A DNA stretch of 15,730 bases from positions 1 to 15,730 of the forward strand of contig DAIDJI010000042.1 of the NCBI GenBank assembly GCA_027451455.1, given 5' to 3'. The stretch is from Planctomycetales bacterium (GTDB taxonomy: Bacteria; Planctomycetota; Planctomycetia; Isosphaerales; Isosphaeraceae). A program made the position numbers and the translations under genes. This document shows positions 7,063-13,942 of the stretch, piece after piece. The notes below the pieces were generated by a model that saw only the letters and a list, made by a program, of their open reading frames with translations, was not told the DNA's origin and did no database searches. Numbering within the stretch: position 1 is the stretch's first letter; each line of letters opens with the position of its first letter.

Positions 7063-7710
7063 TTCCTCGTAGGGCCGATAGCCGACGATCGCGATTGCGG
7101 GGGCATTGTCGGCGTGAAGGACCAGCGTCGGGAAGCGCTGGATCCCCCGGTATCGAATCTCGCGCAGATCTTCCTGAAACGCCGAGGCCGCCTCGGGGCC
7201 GATCAGGTCGTTGCGGAACCTCATGACGTCGAAGGTCTCGTCGGCGAGTTCGTCGGCGATTGCGAGCAGAACCTCGGCGCGGGCGATGTTCTGGCGGCCG
7301 ATCATCGCCACATCACGGAGCCGCCGCAGATAGGACGCACCCGGTGCGGGTGCGGGACCCTGGAGCCCGGCCGCCCTGACAGCCAGGCAGGCCGGGTATG
7401 ATGACTCCGGAGGGTCGTCGTGCCCGAGGCGCTCATCGATCGCGACGCCCATGACTTGCCCGACATGATACCAGTGCGCCGCCATCTGCGAGGGGTTGTG
7501 GATTGAGTGGACCGGGTCGCGAAACGCCCGCCAGTCGACGATCATCCCACCCATCGCATACCGGACGACGTACCGGCCGGCCGATTCTTCCAGGAACCGG
7601 CTCCATTGCGGTTCGAAGGCCCAGCTCCAGGGGCAGAGCGGGTCGGTGTAGTACGTTACCTCGACGGCCGCCTCGGCTGTGGCCGAAGCGTCCGACGCAT
7701 TCTCATCCAT
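7003..7710 (-). CDS. DsbA-family thioredoxin-fold protein
   Basis: The 235-residue protein has an N-terminal strand and active-site motif VTYYTDPLCPWSWAFEPQW at residues 18-36, and the thioredoxin-fold cis-proline region QRFPTLVLH near 190-198. The active site reads C-P-W-S, so only one of the two usual cysteines is present. Single-cysteine proteins of this group include FrnE/2-hydroxychromene isomerase-like and YjbH/SpxH-like members, which serve as isomerases, glutathione-type oxidoreductases or adaptors rather than disulfide formers. No signal peptide is visible, so it should be cytosolic. GGAGGG lies seven bases before the ATG. It converges with the small exported-protein gene. Class call is firm; substrate or partner unknown. 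Confidence 0.85.
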   Translation of the reverse strand: MDENASDASATAEAAVEVTYYTDPLCPWSWAFEPQWSRFLEESAGRYVVRYAMGGMIVDWRAFRDPVHSIHNPSQMAAHWYHVGQVMGVAIDERLGHDDPPESSYPACLAVRAAGLQGPAPAPGASYLRRLRDVAMIGRQNIARAEVLLAIADELADETFDVMRFRNDLIGPEAASAFQEDLREIRYRGIQRFPTLVLHADNAPAIAIVGYRPYEELRRILDRVVSGQQFVVRSH

Positions 7711-8259
7711 CGACGATCCCTCCGCGGCGCAAGAGGCCGGGCCACCGTTCTGTCATCGTCCGTCCTGTGCCACCTTCGGGCTGGCGAGGTCGGATTGAGG
7801 ACCTGGAGGAGATCGGGCATGTGGGTCTACATGGGAGGCCGCTCAGCCCTGGCCGACCACTACCGACGATGTCGGACGAGCGCCCTCGAGCCAGAGCTGC
7901 GCCGAGGCCGCTGGCACAGTCTCGCAGAATGAAGCCTCGACGCGATGCCGCGAGGCCTGCCGACTCGCCGAGCAGTCCTGCCGCCGCGCTCTTGAGATCC
8001 ACGCCGTCTGATCGGGAAATTTCGAGAATCAGACTGACCGAAACAGGGAAAATGCCATGATCGACGACATCATGGAAGAGACGCTCCGAGGCGCCGATAC
8101 CGAGGAGCCAGGTCGATCGTCGAGTTCGTGCAGCGGGCCGACCGAGTCGAAGGACTCATCCGCCGGCGCGCTGGGGCGTCAGGCCGACGTGACCTCAGCC
8201 GTCACCGACCCCGGCCCGACCTCCTGATCGACCGAATTCCCTCGGGGACCCTCAGCCGG
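7711..8259. other. Gene-poor stretch between the DsbA-family gene and the gpmA promoter
   Basis: No protein family could be recognised here on either strand. Two short plus-strand frames have coding-like features: 7819-7932 (listed separately) and 8057-8227, 56 codons starting MIDDIMEETLRGADTEEPGR, with high third-position GC, a low-complexity Ser/Gly tail and no strong ribosome-binding site. The stretch may be decayed coding sequence. No repeats or RNA genes were seen. Confidence 0.4.
7819..7932 (+). CDS. Possible very small protein (37 residues), unknown
   Basis: The frame starts at the ATG at 7819 after a good ribosome-binding site (GGAGGAG, 7806-7812) with six bases between, and encodes MWVYMGGRSALADHYRRCRT and a short Arg-rich tail. 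No family is recognised. The phrase WVYMGGR faintly recalls the WVYVGDR segment of IS66-type transposases, but the similarity does not continue, so I do not call it a transposase remnant. It may be chance or a fragment of a decayed gene. Confidence 0.22.
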   Translation: MWVYMGGRSALADHYRRCRTSALEPELRRGRWHSLAE

Positions 8260-8288
8260 TTGACCGTCGGAACGCCAGAGGCGACAAT
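8260..8288 (+). promoter_or_regulatory. Candidate sigma70-type promoter for gpmA
   Basis: TTGACC (8260-8265) and GACAAT (8283-8288) are exactly 17 bases apart and lie 48 bases before the gpmA ATG. The -35 matches at five of six positions and the -10 at four of six. Confidence 0.5.
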
Positions 8289-8336
8289 GCCCGGCAGTCA
8301 TCAACCAACCGGACACGAAGATTCCACGGGAAGACC

Positions 8337-9083
8337 ATGAGCAAGATCGTCCTGCTGCGCCACGGGGAGAGCGTCTGGAACAAGGAGAACCTCTTCACGG
8401 GCTGGACCGACGTCGACCTCTCGGACCAGGGTCGGATCGAGGCAAAGCGCGCCGGCGAGGTCCTCAAGGCGGAGGGGTTCACCTTCGACCTAGCCTTCAC
8501 GTCGGTCCTCAAGCGGGCGATCCGGACCCTCTGGACGGTCCTCGACGAGCTGGACCTGATGTGGATCCCGGTCGAGCACTCGTGGCGGCTCAACGAGCGC
8601 CATTACGGGGCCTTGCAGGGCCTGAACAAGGCGCAAACCGCCGCGAAGTACGGCGACGAGCAGGTCCTGATCTGGCGGCGGAGCTACGACGTCCCACCGC
8701 CGGCGCTCGAGGAATCCGACCCGAGGTTCCCCGGCACCGACCCGCGCTACCGAGACCTCAAGCCGAATGAAGTGCCCCGGACCGAGTGCCTCAAAGACAC
8801 CGTCGCGCGGTTCCTGCCGTACTGGCACGGCTCGATCGTCCCGCAAATCCAGGCCGGCAAAAAGGTCCTGATCGCCGCGCATGGCAACAGCATCCGGGCC
8901 CTGATCAAGTACCTCGACAACGTCTCCGACGAGGAGATCGTCGGCCTGAACATCCCGACCGGCGTCCCGCTGGTCTACGAGGTCGACGACCAGATCAAGC
9001 CGATCAAGCACTACTACCTCGGCGACGCCGAGGAAATCGCGAAGGCCGCGGCGGCCGTCGCTAGCCAGGGGAAGGCGAAGTAG
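8337..9083 (+). CDS. gpmA: 2,3-bisphosphoglycerate-dependent phosphoglycerate mutase
   Basis: The 248-residue enzyme matches GpmA in length and motifs: MSKIVLLRHGESVWNKENLF at the N-terminus with His 9 as the phosphorylated catalytic histidine in LLRHGES, FTGWTDVDLS, then RLNERHYGALQGLNKA (substrate-binding Arg and catalytic Glu of the ERHYG motif), RRSYDVPPP, and the second catalytic histidine in AAHGNSIRALIKYLD. It interconverts 3- and 2-phosphoglycerate in glycolysis and gluconeogenesis in the cytosol. The start is fixed by the family N-terminus; only a weak GGGAAG precedes it. It appears to be a single-gene unit with its own promoter, converging with a small minus-strand gene 19 bases after its stop. 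Confidence 0.96.
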   Translation: MSKIVLLRHGESVWNKENLFTGWTDVDLSDQGRIEAKRAGEVLKAEGFTFDLAFTSVLKRAIRTLWTVLDELDLMWIPVEHSWRLNERHYGALQGLNKAQTAAKYGDEQVLIWRRSYDVPPPALEESDPRFPGTDPRYRDLKPNEVPRTECLKDTVARFLPYWHGSIVPQIQAGKKVLIAAHGNSIRALIKYLDNVSDEEIVGLNIPTGVPLVYEVDDQIKPIKHYYLGDAEEIAKAAAAVASQGKAK

Positions 9084-9102
9084 GGAGGCCGGGGCGCGAT
9101 TC

Positions 9103-9369
9103 TCATCCGTGCATCGTCGCCGCTCCGGTTTCCAGATTGACCGCGATGAGCAGATCGCCGCCGTCCTGTATGACCTCGGGCGGATGGAAGACGAACCTGA
9201 CGACCCAGGACACCGGATGCTTGGTGTTCCTGCTCCGGATCGCGAAAGGATCGGGAAATGCGCCGGTGCATCGGCCGGATTCGCCGCCGGGTAACCCGGC
9301 GACGAACTCGGTCGCCCGGCGTGTTGCCTCGGCTGCCGCCTCTTCTCGCGTGAACCGGAGGCGTGGCAA
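9103..9369 (-). CDS. Small conserved-looking protein of unknown function, TTG start
   Basis: The 88-residue product starts at TTG (9367-9369), justified by AAGGAG placed seven bases upstream. The N-terminal half is helical and charged (RLRFTREEAAAEATRRATEF), and the second half is predicted strand: HPVSWVVRFVFHPPEV then DLLIAVNLETGAATMHG. An alternating Trp-Val-Val-Arg-Phe strand followed by a V-N-L-E-T-G turn resembles PepSY-like or small immunity-type domains, but I cannot place it in a family. No signal peptide. It lies 111 bases downstream of the ParE toxin gene on the same strand and might be read from the same promoter, though the gap suggests its own control. Base composition agrees with its neighbours. 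Confidence 0.6.
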   Translation of the reverse strand: MPRLRFTREEAAAEATRRATEFVAGLPGGESGRCTGAFPDPFAIRSRNTKHPVSWVVRFVFHPPEVIQDGGDLLIAVNLETGAATMHG

Positions 9370-9480
9370 GGGAGCGCTCCTTATTCCATGGCGCCCGGCG
9401 ACTTGATCCCTCTCGCTGTCCGCCGCCCAGAACAGACCCGTCCCCGCCGGTGTGCTACGGGTTCAGATGGCGGGCCGGGC

Positions 9481-9852
9481 TCAGGGTGCGTCCGGCGCCT
9501 CATCGGGCCGGTCCTCTTCATCGCCGGGGATGTCGAGGCTCTCGGCGACGAGCCAGGGAATGTCTCGGGCACCATGCAGGACCCGAAGAACCTCGATCCC
9601 ACCTTCGATTGAGCGGTAGCAAATCACATATTTCTTGAAGCGGGAGACGGGGCTGAGGCGAATCCCCTCGAAGAGTGGATCGTCCGCCTCATATCGGGCC
9701 CCTGTCCCCGGGAACTCGGCAAGCCTCCGAAATGTCGCCTCGACCTCTCGCAAGAAGCGATGGGCCGAGGGGAGCCGGGTCTGTCCGATATGGAAGAAGA
9801 TATCGGCCAGGTCATGACGAACAAGACGGTGACGACGGACGACGGGGCTCAT
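9481..9852 (-). CDS. ParE/RelE-family toxin of a type II toxin-antitoxin pair
   Basis: The 123-residue protein follows the ParE fold order: VVRRHRLVRHDLADIFFHIG (N-terminal strand and helix), then ARRFLREVEATFRRLAEFPG-like helix 2 (read here as AHRFLREVEATFRRLAEFPG), GARYEADDPLFEGIRLSPVS, RFKKYVICYRSIEGGIEVLR and the closing VLHGARDIP segment. ParE toxins inhibit DNA gyrase, while RelE relatives cut ribosome-bound mRNA; the sequence favours ParE. About 20 acidic residues follow the fold (DIPGDEEDRPDEAPDAP), longer than usual. Its ATG overlaps the antitoxin stop by four bases (ATGA), so translation is coupled. The antitoxin comes first, as in parDE operons. Family firm; target inferred. Confidence 0.88.
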   Translation of the reverse strand: MSPVVRRHRLVRHDLADIFFHIGQTRLPSAHRFLREVEATFRRLAEFPGTGARYEADDPLFEGIRLSPVSRFKKYVICYRSIEGGIEVLRVLHGARDIPWLVAESLDIPGDEEDRPDEAPDAP

Positions 9853-10112
9853 CGCCTGGACGGCTCGCGTGCGAGCCGCTCAAGCCCCTCCCGCTCGATC
9901 TCCTCCCAGTCCTCGCGGGTCATCGGCTCGGAAGGCCCGCTCTCGAGTGCTTCGCGTAACTTCGCCTCGAAGGCCAGCTTGGCCTGCCGCTTCTGAACAT
10001 CGCGGATGACCGAGCGGAGATACTCGCTAGTCGTCCCGAATCCCTCCTTCGCCGCCTGATTCTCGACGAAGGTCTTCATCTCATCCGGCAAAGAGATATT
10101 CATGGTCGCCAT
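9849..10112 (-). CDS. ParD-like ribbon-helix-helix antitoxin
   Basis: The 87-residue protein begins MATMNISLPDEMKTFVENQA, the ParD-type ribbon (MNISLP) and first helix, followed by the second helix GTTSEYLRSVIRDVQKRQ; this half would bind DNA as a dimer. The acidic C-terminal tail (REALESGPSEPMTREDWEEI) matches the region that wraps ParE toxins. The frame is open further upstream, but AAGGAGG seven bases before the ATG at 10112 and the family N-terminus set the start there. A further in-frame ATG lies three codons in (10103). It overlaps the ParE gene by four bases. A promoter and a perfect palindrome directly upstream suggest the usual autorepression by the complex. Confidence 0.88.
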   Translation of the reverse strand: MATMNISLPDEMKTFVENQAAKEGFGTTSEYLRSVIRDVQKRQAKLAFEAKLREALESGPSEPMTREDWEEIEREGLERLAREPSRR

Positions 10113-10133
10113 GGTAAAACCTCCTTGTCGATT

Positions 10134-10162
10134 AGCATACCCTCTTTGGCAAAGTTTGCCAA
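10134..10162 (-). promoter_or_regulatory. Promoter of the toxin-antitoxin pair
   Basis: Read on the minus strand, TTGGCA (10162-10157) and TATGCT (10139-10134) are exactly 17 bases apart, with the antitoxin ATG 21 bases beyond the -10. Both hexamers match consensus at four of six positions. The -35 and most of the spacer are covered by the palindrome at 10146-10162. Confidence 0.6.
10146..10162. promoter_or_regulatory. Perfect palindrome, candidate ParD operator
   Basis: TTGGCAAAGTTTGCCAA is an exact inverted repeat with eight-base arms around a central G. It overlaps the -35 and spacer of the toxin-antitoxin promoter, the expected place for a ribbon-helix-helix repressor to block transcription. 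Confidence 0.6.
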
Positions 10163-10163
10163 G

Positions 10164-10180
10164 GCTCCGAGTGCCGGAGC
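10164..10180 (-). terminator. Hairpin between the DUF5989 gene and the toxin-antitoxin promoter
   Basis: GCTCCG and CGGAGC form a perfect six-base-pair stem with a five-base loop, 31 bases after the DUF5989 stop and directly before the toxin-antitoxin -35. Only a short CTT follows on the minus strand, so termination of the upstream operon would be weak or factor-dependent. Confidence 0.4.
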
Positions 10181-10211
10181 TTCTCCACTTCATCATCGCC
10201 CCGATGTCCGC

Positions 10212-10421
10212 TCAGAACAATGTGTAGATAAACGGCGCCGCGGCGGTGCTCGACAGGAAGATCAGCACGCCCAGCAGCAGCATCACAATCACGATCGGCG
10301 CCAGCCACCACTTCTTGTTCTGCGCCAGGAACGCCCAGAACTCGGCCGCCAGGCTCTCGCCCTGGGCGTCGGCGGCGGCCTTCTCGAACTCGCTCGGCAT
10401 GCGGGGGGTGGTCTCGCTCAT
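10212..10421 (-). CDS. DUF5989 family small membrane protein
   Basis: The 69-residue protein has the DUF5989 layout: an acidic/helical N-terminus with EFWAFLAQNKKWWLAPIVIV (Phe-Trp, Lys-Lys-Trp-Trp at the membrane edge), one hydrophobic helix and the family C-terminus APFIYTLF. It is expected in the inner membrane with its N-terminus in the cytoplasm. Genes of this family regularly follow an SxtJ-family gene and a carbamoyltransferase gene, as here, but no biochemical role is known; a small scaffold or membrane tether for the carbamoyltransferase is a reasonable guess. A GAGG lies only three bases before the ATG. It is 39 bases from the SxtJ gene and is the last gene of the cassette. Confidence 0.85.
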   Translation of the reverse strand: MSETTPRMPSEFEKAAADAQGESLAAEFWAFLAQNKKWWLAPIVIVMLLLGVLIFLSSTAAAPFIYTLF

Positions 10422-10460
10422 GGCCCTCGTCCTGTCCAGAAAGATGCTCGGATCGTCCGA

Positions 10461-10877
10461 TCAGAACTGCTTGAAATAGCTCCGGACGTCGACCGGGGCC
10501 GGCTTCGGCTCCCAGTACGACTCGACCCCGGCGCGTCGAGCGCGCCGCAATGGGTCGCGGCCGATCGCCCGGAAGATCAGCGCGATCGGCGTGAACATCC
10601 CGAAATACAGGATCAACAAGATCACCTGCGAGATGGTCCAGCCGATCGGGAAGGCCAGGACCATCCAGCCGATGTAGACCGTCCGGACCCACTCGGGCCG
10701 GGTCAGGCCGGCGACGCCGACGACCAGCGCCAGCGCCACGATCGAGAAACCCAGTTGCACATGCCCCCGACGGAACGCCTCCCAGAGGCCCATCCCGCCG
10801 AAAACGATGAGCCAGAGCCCCGCGAACTGCCGGAGAGTCTTCCGGTCCGGGTGGAACGGGATGTCGGACCACTGCAT
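10461..10877 (-). CDS. SxtJ family membrane protein
   Basis: The 138-residue protein begins MQWSDIPFHPDRKTLRQFAG and has three to four membrane helices: LWLIVFGGMGLWEAF (about 21-35), LGFSIVALALVVGVAGL (about 42-58), VYIGWMVLAFPIGWTISQVI and ILLILYFGMFTPIALIF (about 67-102). It ends in the family tail RDPLRR with SYWEPKP. The SxtJ family takes its name from a gene of the saxitoxin cluster, and members sit beside carbamoyltransferases; their exact role is not established. GAGG lies six bases before the ATG, and the gene starts 19 bases after the carbamoyltransferase stop, so the two are surely co-transcribed. Confidence 0.88.
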   Translation of the reverse strand: MQWSDIPFHPDRKTLRQFAGLWLIVFGGMGLWEAFRRGHVQLGFSIVALALVVGVAGLTRPEWVRTVYIGWMVLAFPIGWTISQVILLILYFGMFTPIALIFRAIGRDPLRRARRAGVESYWEPKPAPVDVRSYFKQF

Positions 10878-10896
10878 CGTCAGCCTCGCCGGTCGG

Positions 10897-12753
10897 TCAA
10901 TCGAGCTGGAACTGCGCCAGGTAGGCCCCGCGCGCCTCCAGCCCGGCCTCGCGCGCCGCCTCGTCCTTCACGATCACGATATCTTCCAGAACCAGGGCGT
11001 CCATGTCGGTCGCCAGGAAGCACCGATACGCATCCTCCGGAGAGCCGACGATCGGCTCGCCCCGGACGTTGAAGCTCGTGTTCACCAGCACCGGGCACCC
11101 CGTGAGCCGCTCGAACGCCTCCAGCAATCGAGCGAACCGAGGATTGCGTTCCTCGTCGACCGTCTGGATCCGGGCGCTGTAATCGACGTGCGTCACCGCC
11201 GGGATCTCGGATCGGACCACGTTGACCCGCTTCCGCAAGTCCGGGTCGTTCGCCATGACGCGGAGCGCCTCAGGATCGACCGGAACCCGCCGATCCTCCC
11301 GGACAGGGGCCACCAGAAGCATGTACGGGCTCTCGTGCTTCGGGTCGAGGTCGAACCACTCAGTGGCCCGGTCGCGAAGGACCGCTGGGGCGAACGGGCG
11401 GAAGCTCTCGCGGAACTTGATTTTGACGTTCATCGTCGCCTGCATCGCCGGCGAACGGGGATCGCCCAGGATGCTCCGTGCCCCCAGAGCCCTCGGGCCA
11501 AACTCCATCCGGCCCTGGAACCAGCCCACCACCTTCCCCTCGGCAAGCAGCCCGGCGACGTGCTCCATCAGCTCGGCCTCGTCGTCAAACCGGCGCCCCG
11601 ATCCCCCCTGCCTTGCCAGGGCCCGCTCGATCTCGTCGGTGGTGAACCTCGGCCCGAGCAGGCTCCCCTGCTGAGCGTCGCGACCTCCAGGCGACCGGGG
11701 CCGGTCCAGGAGCTGATGCCAGACAAAGAGCGCCGCGCCAAGCGCCCCGCCGGCGTCACCGGCCGCCGGCTGAATCCAGATGTCGTCGAACTCCCCCTCG
11801 CGGAGCAGCCGGCCGTTCGCCACGCAGTTCAAGGCGACGCCCCCGGCGAGGACCAGATGCTTCATCCCCGTCTTCTGTCGGATGTGCCGGCCGATCCGCA
11901 GAACCGCCTCCTCGGTGACGTCCTGGATGCTCGCCGCGAGGTCCATGTGCCGCTGCTCGAGCGGCGACTCGGGCGCCCTCGGCGGCCCGCCGAAGAGACG
12001 GTGGAACCGCGCGTTGGTCATCGTCAGCCCCTGGCAGTACTGGAAGTAATCCATCTCCAGCCAGAAGCTACCGTCGGGCTTCAGGTCGATCAGCTTTTCC
12101 AGGATCTGGTCGCGATAGATCGGCCGGCCGTAAGGCGCCAGCCCCATCAACTTGTACTCGCCGCTGTTGACCTTGAATCCGCAATAATAGGTGAACGCCG
12201 AGTAGAGCAAGCCCAGCGAGTGCGGGAACGAGATGTGGTCCGTCAGCCGGATCCGGTTCCCCTCGCCGACACCAAACGCGGCGGTCGTCCACTCGCCGAC
12301 GCCGTCGAGCGTCAGGATCGCGGCCGAGTCGAACGGCGAGGGGAAAAAGGCGCTCGCAGCGTGGGTCTCGTGGTGGTCGGCAAAAACCAGCCGTGCCCGG
12401 GCCGCTCCGCCAAGTCCCCGGCGGATCGTCCCCCGCATGTGCAGCTTGTCCTTCAGCCAGAGCGGGATCGCCAGGCGGAAGCTCCGGAACCCCGAGGGCG
12501 CGTAGGCCAGGTACGTCTCCAGGAGCCGCTCAAACTTCGTCAGGGGCTTGTCGTAGAAGGCGACGTAGTCGAGGTCATCCGCCGTGATCCCGGCCTCTCG
12601 CAGACAGGCCTCCGCCGCCCGCGCCGGGAACGCCGCATCATGCTTCTTCCGACTGAACCGCTCCTCCTGCGCCGCCCCGACAATCCGTCCGTCGACGACC
12701 AGTGCTGCGGCGCTATCGTGATAGAATGCAGAAATCCCCAGGATCGCGGCCAT
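10897..12753 (-). CDS. Carbamoyltransferase (NodU/CmcH family)
   Basis: The 618-residue enzyme begins MAAILGISAFYHDSAAALVV and contains the N-terminal Kae1-like domain with QEERFSRKKHD (about 29-39) and the metal-binding HHETHA (127-132), followed by SAFFPS and TLDGVGEWTT. The ATP-site region GGVALNCVANGRL lies mid-protein, and the C-terminal domain has GRMEFGPRALGARSILGDPR and VNTSFNVRGEPIVGSPEDAY. The family transfers a carbamoyl group from carbamoyl phosphate, through carbamoyl-adenylate, to a hydroxyl of a sugar, antibiotic or nodulation factor. The open frame extends upstream to 12921, but GAGAGG six bases before the ATG at 12753 and the family N-terminus fix the start. With the SxtJ and DUF5989 genes it forms a cassette beside polysaccharide genes; the acceptor is probably a surface glycan, which is inference. 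Confidence 0.93.
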   Translation of the reverse strand: MAAILGISAFYHDSAAALVVDGRIVGAAQEERFSRKKHDAAFPARAAEACLREAGITADDLDYVAFYDKPLTKFERLLETYLAYAPSGFRSFRLAIPLWLKDKLHMRGTIRRGLGGAARARLVFADHHETHAASAFFPSPFDSAAILTLDGVGEWTTAAFGVGEGNRIRLTDHISFPHSLGLLYSAFTYYCGFKVNSGEYKLMGLAPYGRPIYRDQILEKLIDLKPDGSFWLEMDYFQYCQGLTMTNARFHRLFGGPPRAPESPLEQRHMDLAASIQDVTEEAVLRIGRHIRQKTGMKHLVLAGGVALNCVANGRLLREGEFDDIWIQPAAGDAGGALGAALFVWHQLLDRPRSPGGRDAQQGSLLGPRFTTDEIERALARQGGSGRRFDDEAELMEHVAGLLAEGKVVGWFQGRMEFGPRALGARSILGDPRSPAMQATMNVKIKFRESFRPFAPAVLRDRATEWFDLDPKHESPYMLLVAPVREDRRVPVDPEALRVMANDPDLRKRVNVVRSEIPAVTHVDYSARIQTVDEERNPRFARLLEAFERLTGCPVLVNTSFNVRGEPIVGSPEDAYRCFLATDMDALVLEDIVIVKDEAAREAGLEARGAYLAQFQLD

Positions 12754-13089
12754 GCGTCGCCTCTCTGCGGAGCGGCCAGGGGAAGGATCCCACGGGGCGG
12801 ATACGGGGAGGAATGGCCTCCGGTCCTGAGGCCAGATTTGCCCCGCATCCCCCCATCGGGTGCTATCATAGCGGAGGGGGAACGAGCGTGCCATGCCCTC
12901 CGTGCGAGGGACGATGTTCACTCAAGGCAACATTAACGCCCCATGGAGACCTCGGGCCTGGTAATCTGGTTCGCGGGAAGAGATAGTAGGTAGTGGGTCG
13001 TGTCAACCCCCAGGATCTCCCTGCGCAACTGTGCGAGGATCGCCGGGCCCTTCATTCTCTCGTGGAGAAGCGAGATCGCGTTCCGCACC
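12754..13089. other. Divergent intergenic region between the carbamoyltransferase and EpsI genes
   Basis: Transcription leaves this stretch in both directions. On the minus strand TATGAT (12870-12865) is a good -10 for the carbamoyltransferase gene, inside the palindrome GCTATCATAGC (12862-12872), but its -35 (TGGCAC) is poor. No clear promoter was found for the EpsI gene. The EpsI frame is open back to a GTG at 13000, so the right end may be coding. Confidence 0.4.
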
Positions 13090-13884
13090 ATGACATCGAT
13101 GCCAATGAATCGTCTGATCGTCGAGCCCCGCGGGGCGTCGACCGGTTCGAGCTCCCGGGCTCGGGCCTCGATCTCGCCATGGGCCTGGCTGGCAGTGACC
13201 TGCCTGCTATTGGGCGCTTCGGGCGGGGTCCGGCTCTGGCGAGAATGGGGCTTCTGGAGCCTGGCCGAGCGGAGCGCGGCCTGCCCCTTCCAGTTAGCCG
13301 ACCTGTCGAGGTCGATGGGAGCCTGGCAGGCCATTGACGACAAGGAAATTCAACTCGACCCCGAGATCGCCCGGATCGCCGGTGCCTCCGAACACATCAC
13401 CCGGAACTACCTGGACCCGAAGACCGGCGAGCGGGCTGCGGTCCTGGCCCTGTACGGCCCGAGCACCGAGGCCTATGGTCACGTCCCCGAGATCTGCTAC
13501 CCCTCGGCCGGCTACAAAATCTACAAGGGTCCGATCGACAGCGAGATTCGCATCCCTGGGCTGAAGCAGCCGGTCCGGTATCGTTGGGCGATCTACGCCA
13601 AGCGAGAGGGAGACATCCCACGACTGGAGGAGGTCTACCATACCTTCCTTTACGCCGGGGAGTGGCTGCCCGATATCTCGGATCGATGGAAGATGTTCCG
13701 CTACCATCCCTCACTGTTCAAGATCCAGGTGGCGCACCCCATCACGGGGGGCCTGCCCGAGCCGGGTAAGGGACCGATCCCAGAGCTGCTCTCAAGGTTC
13801 GTCCGCGAGATCAACGAGCGGCTAGCCAGCTCGGGCCCCGCGGTCGTCGCTCCGCCAACAGCCGGGGCTCCCCCCTCTTCCTGA
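13090..13884 (+). CDS. EpsI-family exosortase-associated protein (DUF3485)
   Basis: The protein (264 residues from this start) has one N-terminal membrane helix (SPWAWLAVTCLLLGASGGVR, about 29-48) and an external domain with EpsI/DUF3485 hallmarks: MGAWQAIDDKEI, IARIAGASEHITRNYLDPKT, a strand with VLALYGP, the signature HVPEICYPSAGYKIYKG (about 131-147) and a C-terminal HTFLYAGEW segment. EpsI proteins occur fused to or beside exosortases in extracellular-polysaccharide and PEP-CTERM systems; here the domain stands alone and no exosortase is in the window. The start is uncertain: ATGs at 13090, 13099 and 13105 and a GTG at 13000 are all in frame, none with a good ribosome-binding site. Third-position GC is high even from 13000. 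Wzz and carbamoyltransferase neighbours fit a polysaccharide locus. Confidence 0.85.
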   Translation: MTSMPMNRLIVEPRGASTGSSSRARASISPWAWLAVTCLLLGASGGVRLWREWGFWSLAERSAACPFQLADLSRSMGAWQAIDDKEIQLDPEIARIAGASEHITRNYLDPKTGERAAVLALYGPSTEAYGHVPEICYPSAGYKIYKGPIDSEIRIPGLKQPVRYRWAIYAKREGDIPRLEEVYHTFLYAGEWLPDISDRWKMFRYHPSLFKIQVAHPITGGLPEPGKGPIPELLSRFVREINERLASSGPAVVAPPTAGAPPSS

Positions 13885-13942
13885 GGAGCCCATCCGGCGG
13901 CACTTCCGAAATCCTCGCTCTTTACCCCACCGGGGACCCCGC

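Noticed and set aside
7819..7932. IS66 transposase remnant suggested by WVYMGGR.
   Set aside because: Only a few residues resemble the IS66 segment and the following sequence does not match.
12879..12893. Sigma54-like site on the minus strand upstream of the carbamoyltransferase gene (TGGCACG-N4-TTCC).
   Set aside because: The -24 half is perfect, but the essential GC of the -12 element reads CC, so a functional site is doubtful.
10807..12936. Very long plus-strand open frame (709 residues) opposite the carbamoyltransferase gene.
   Set aside because: It is the antisense shadow of a high-GC gene: rich in Arg, Pro and His with no domain, while the minus strand has a complete enzyme family signature.
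13000..13089. GTG at 13000 as the start of the EpsI gene.
   Set aside because: The frame is open and third-position GC is high, but the added 30 residues lack family-like sequence and no good ribosome-binding site precedes it; kept as an alternative only.
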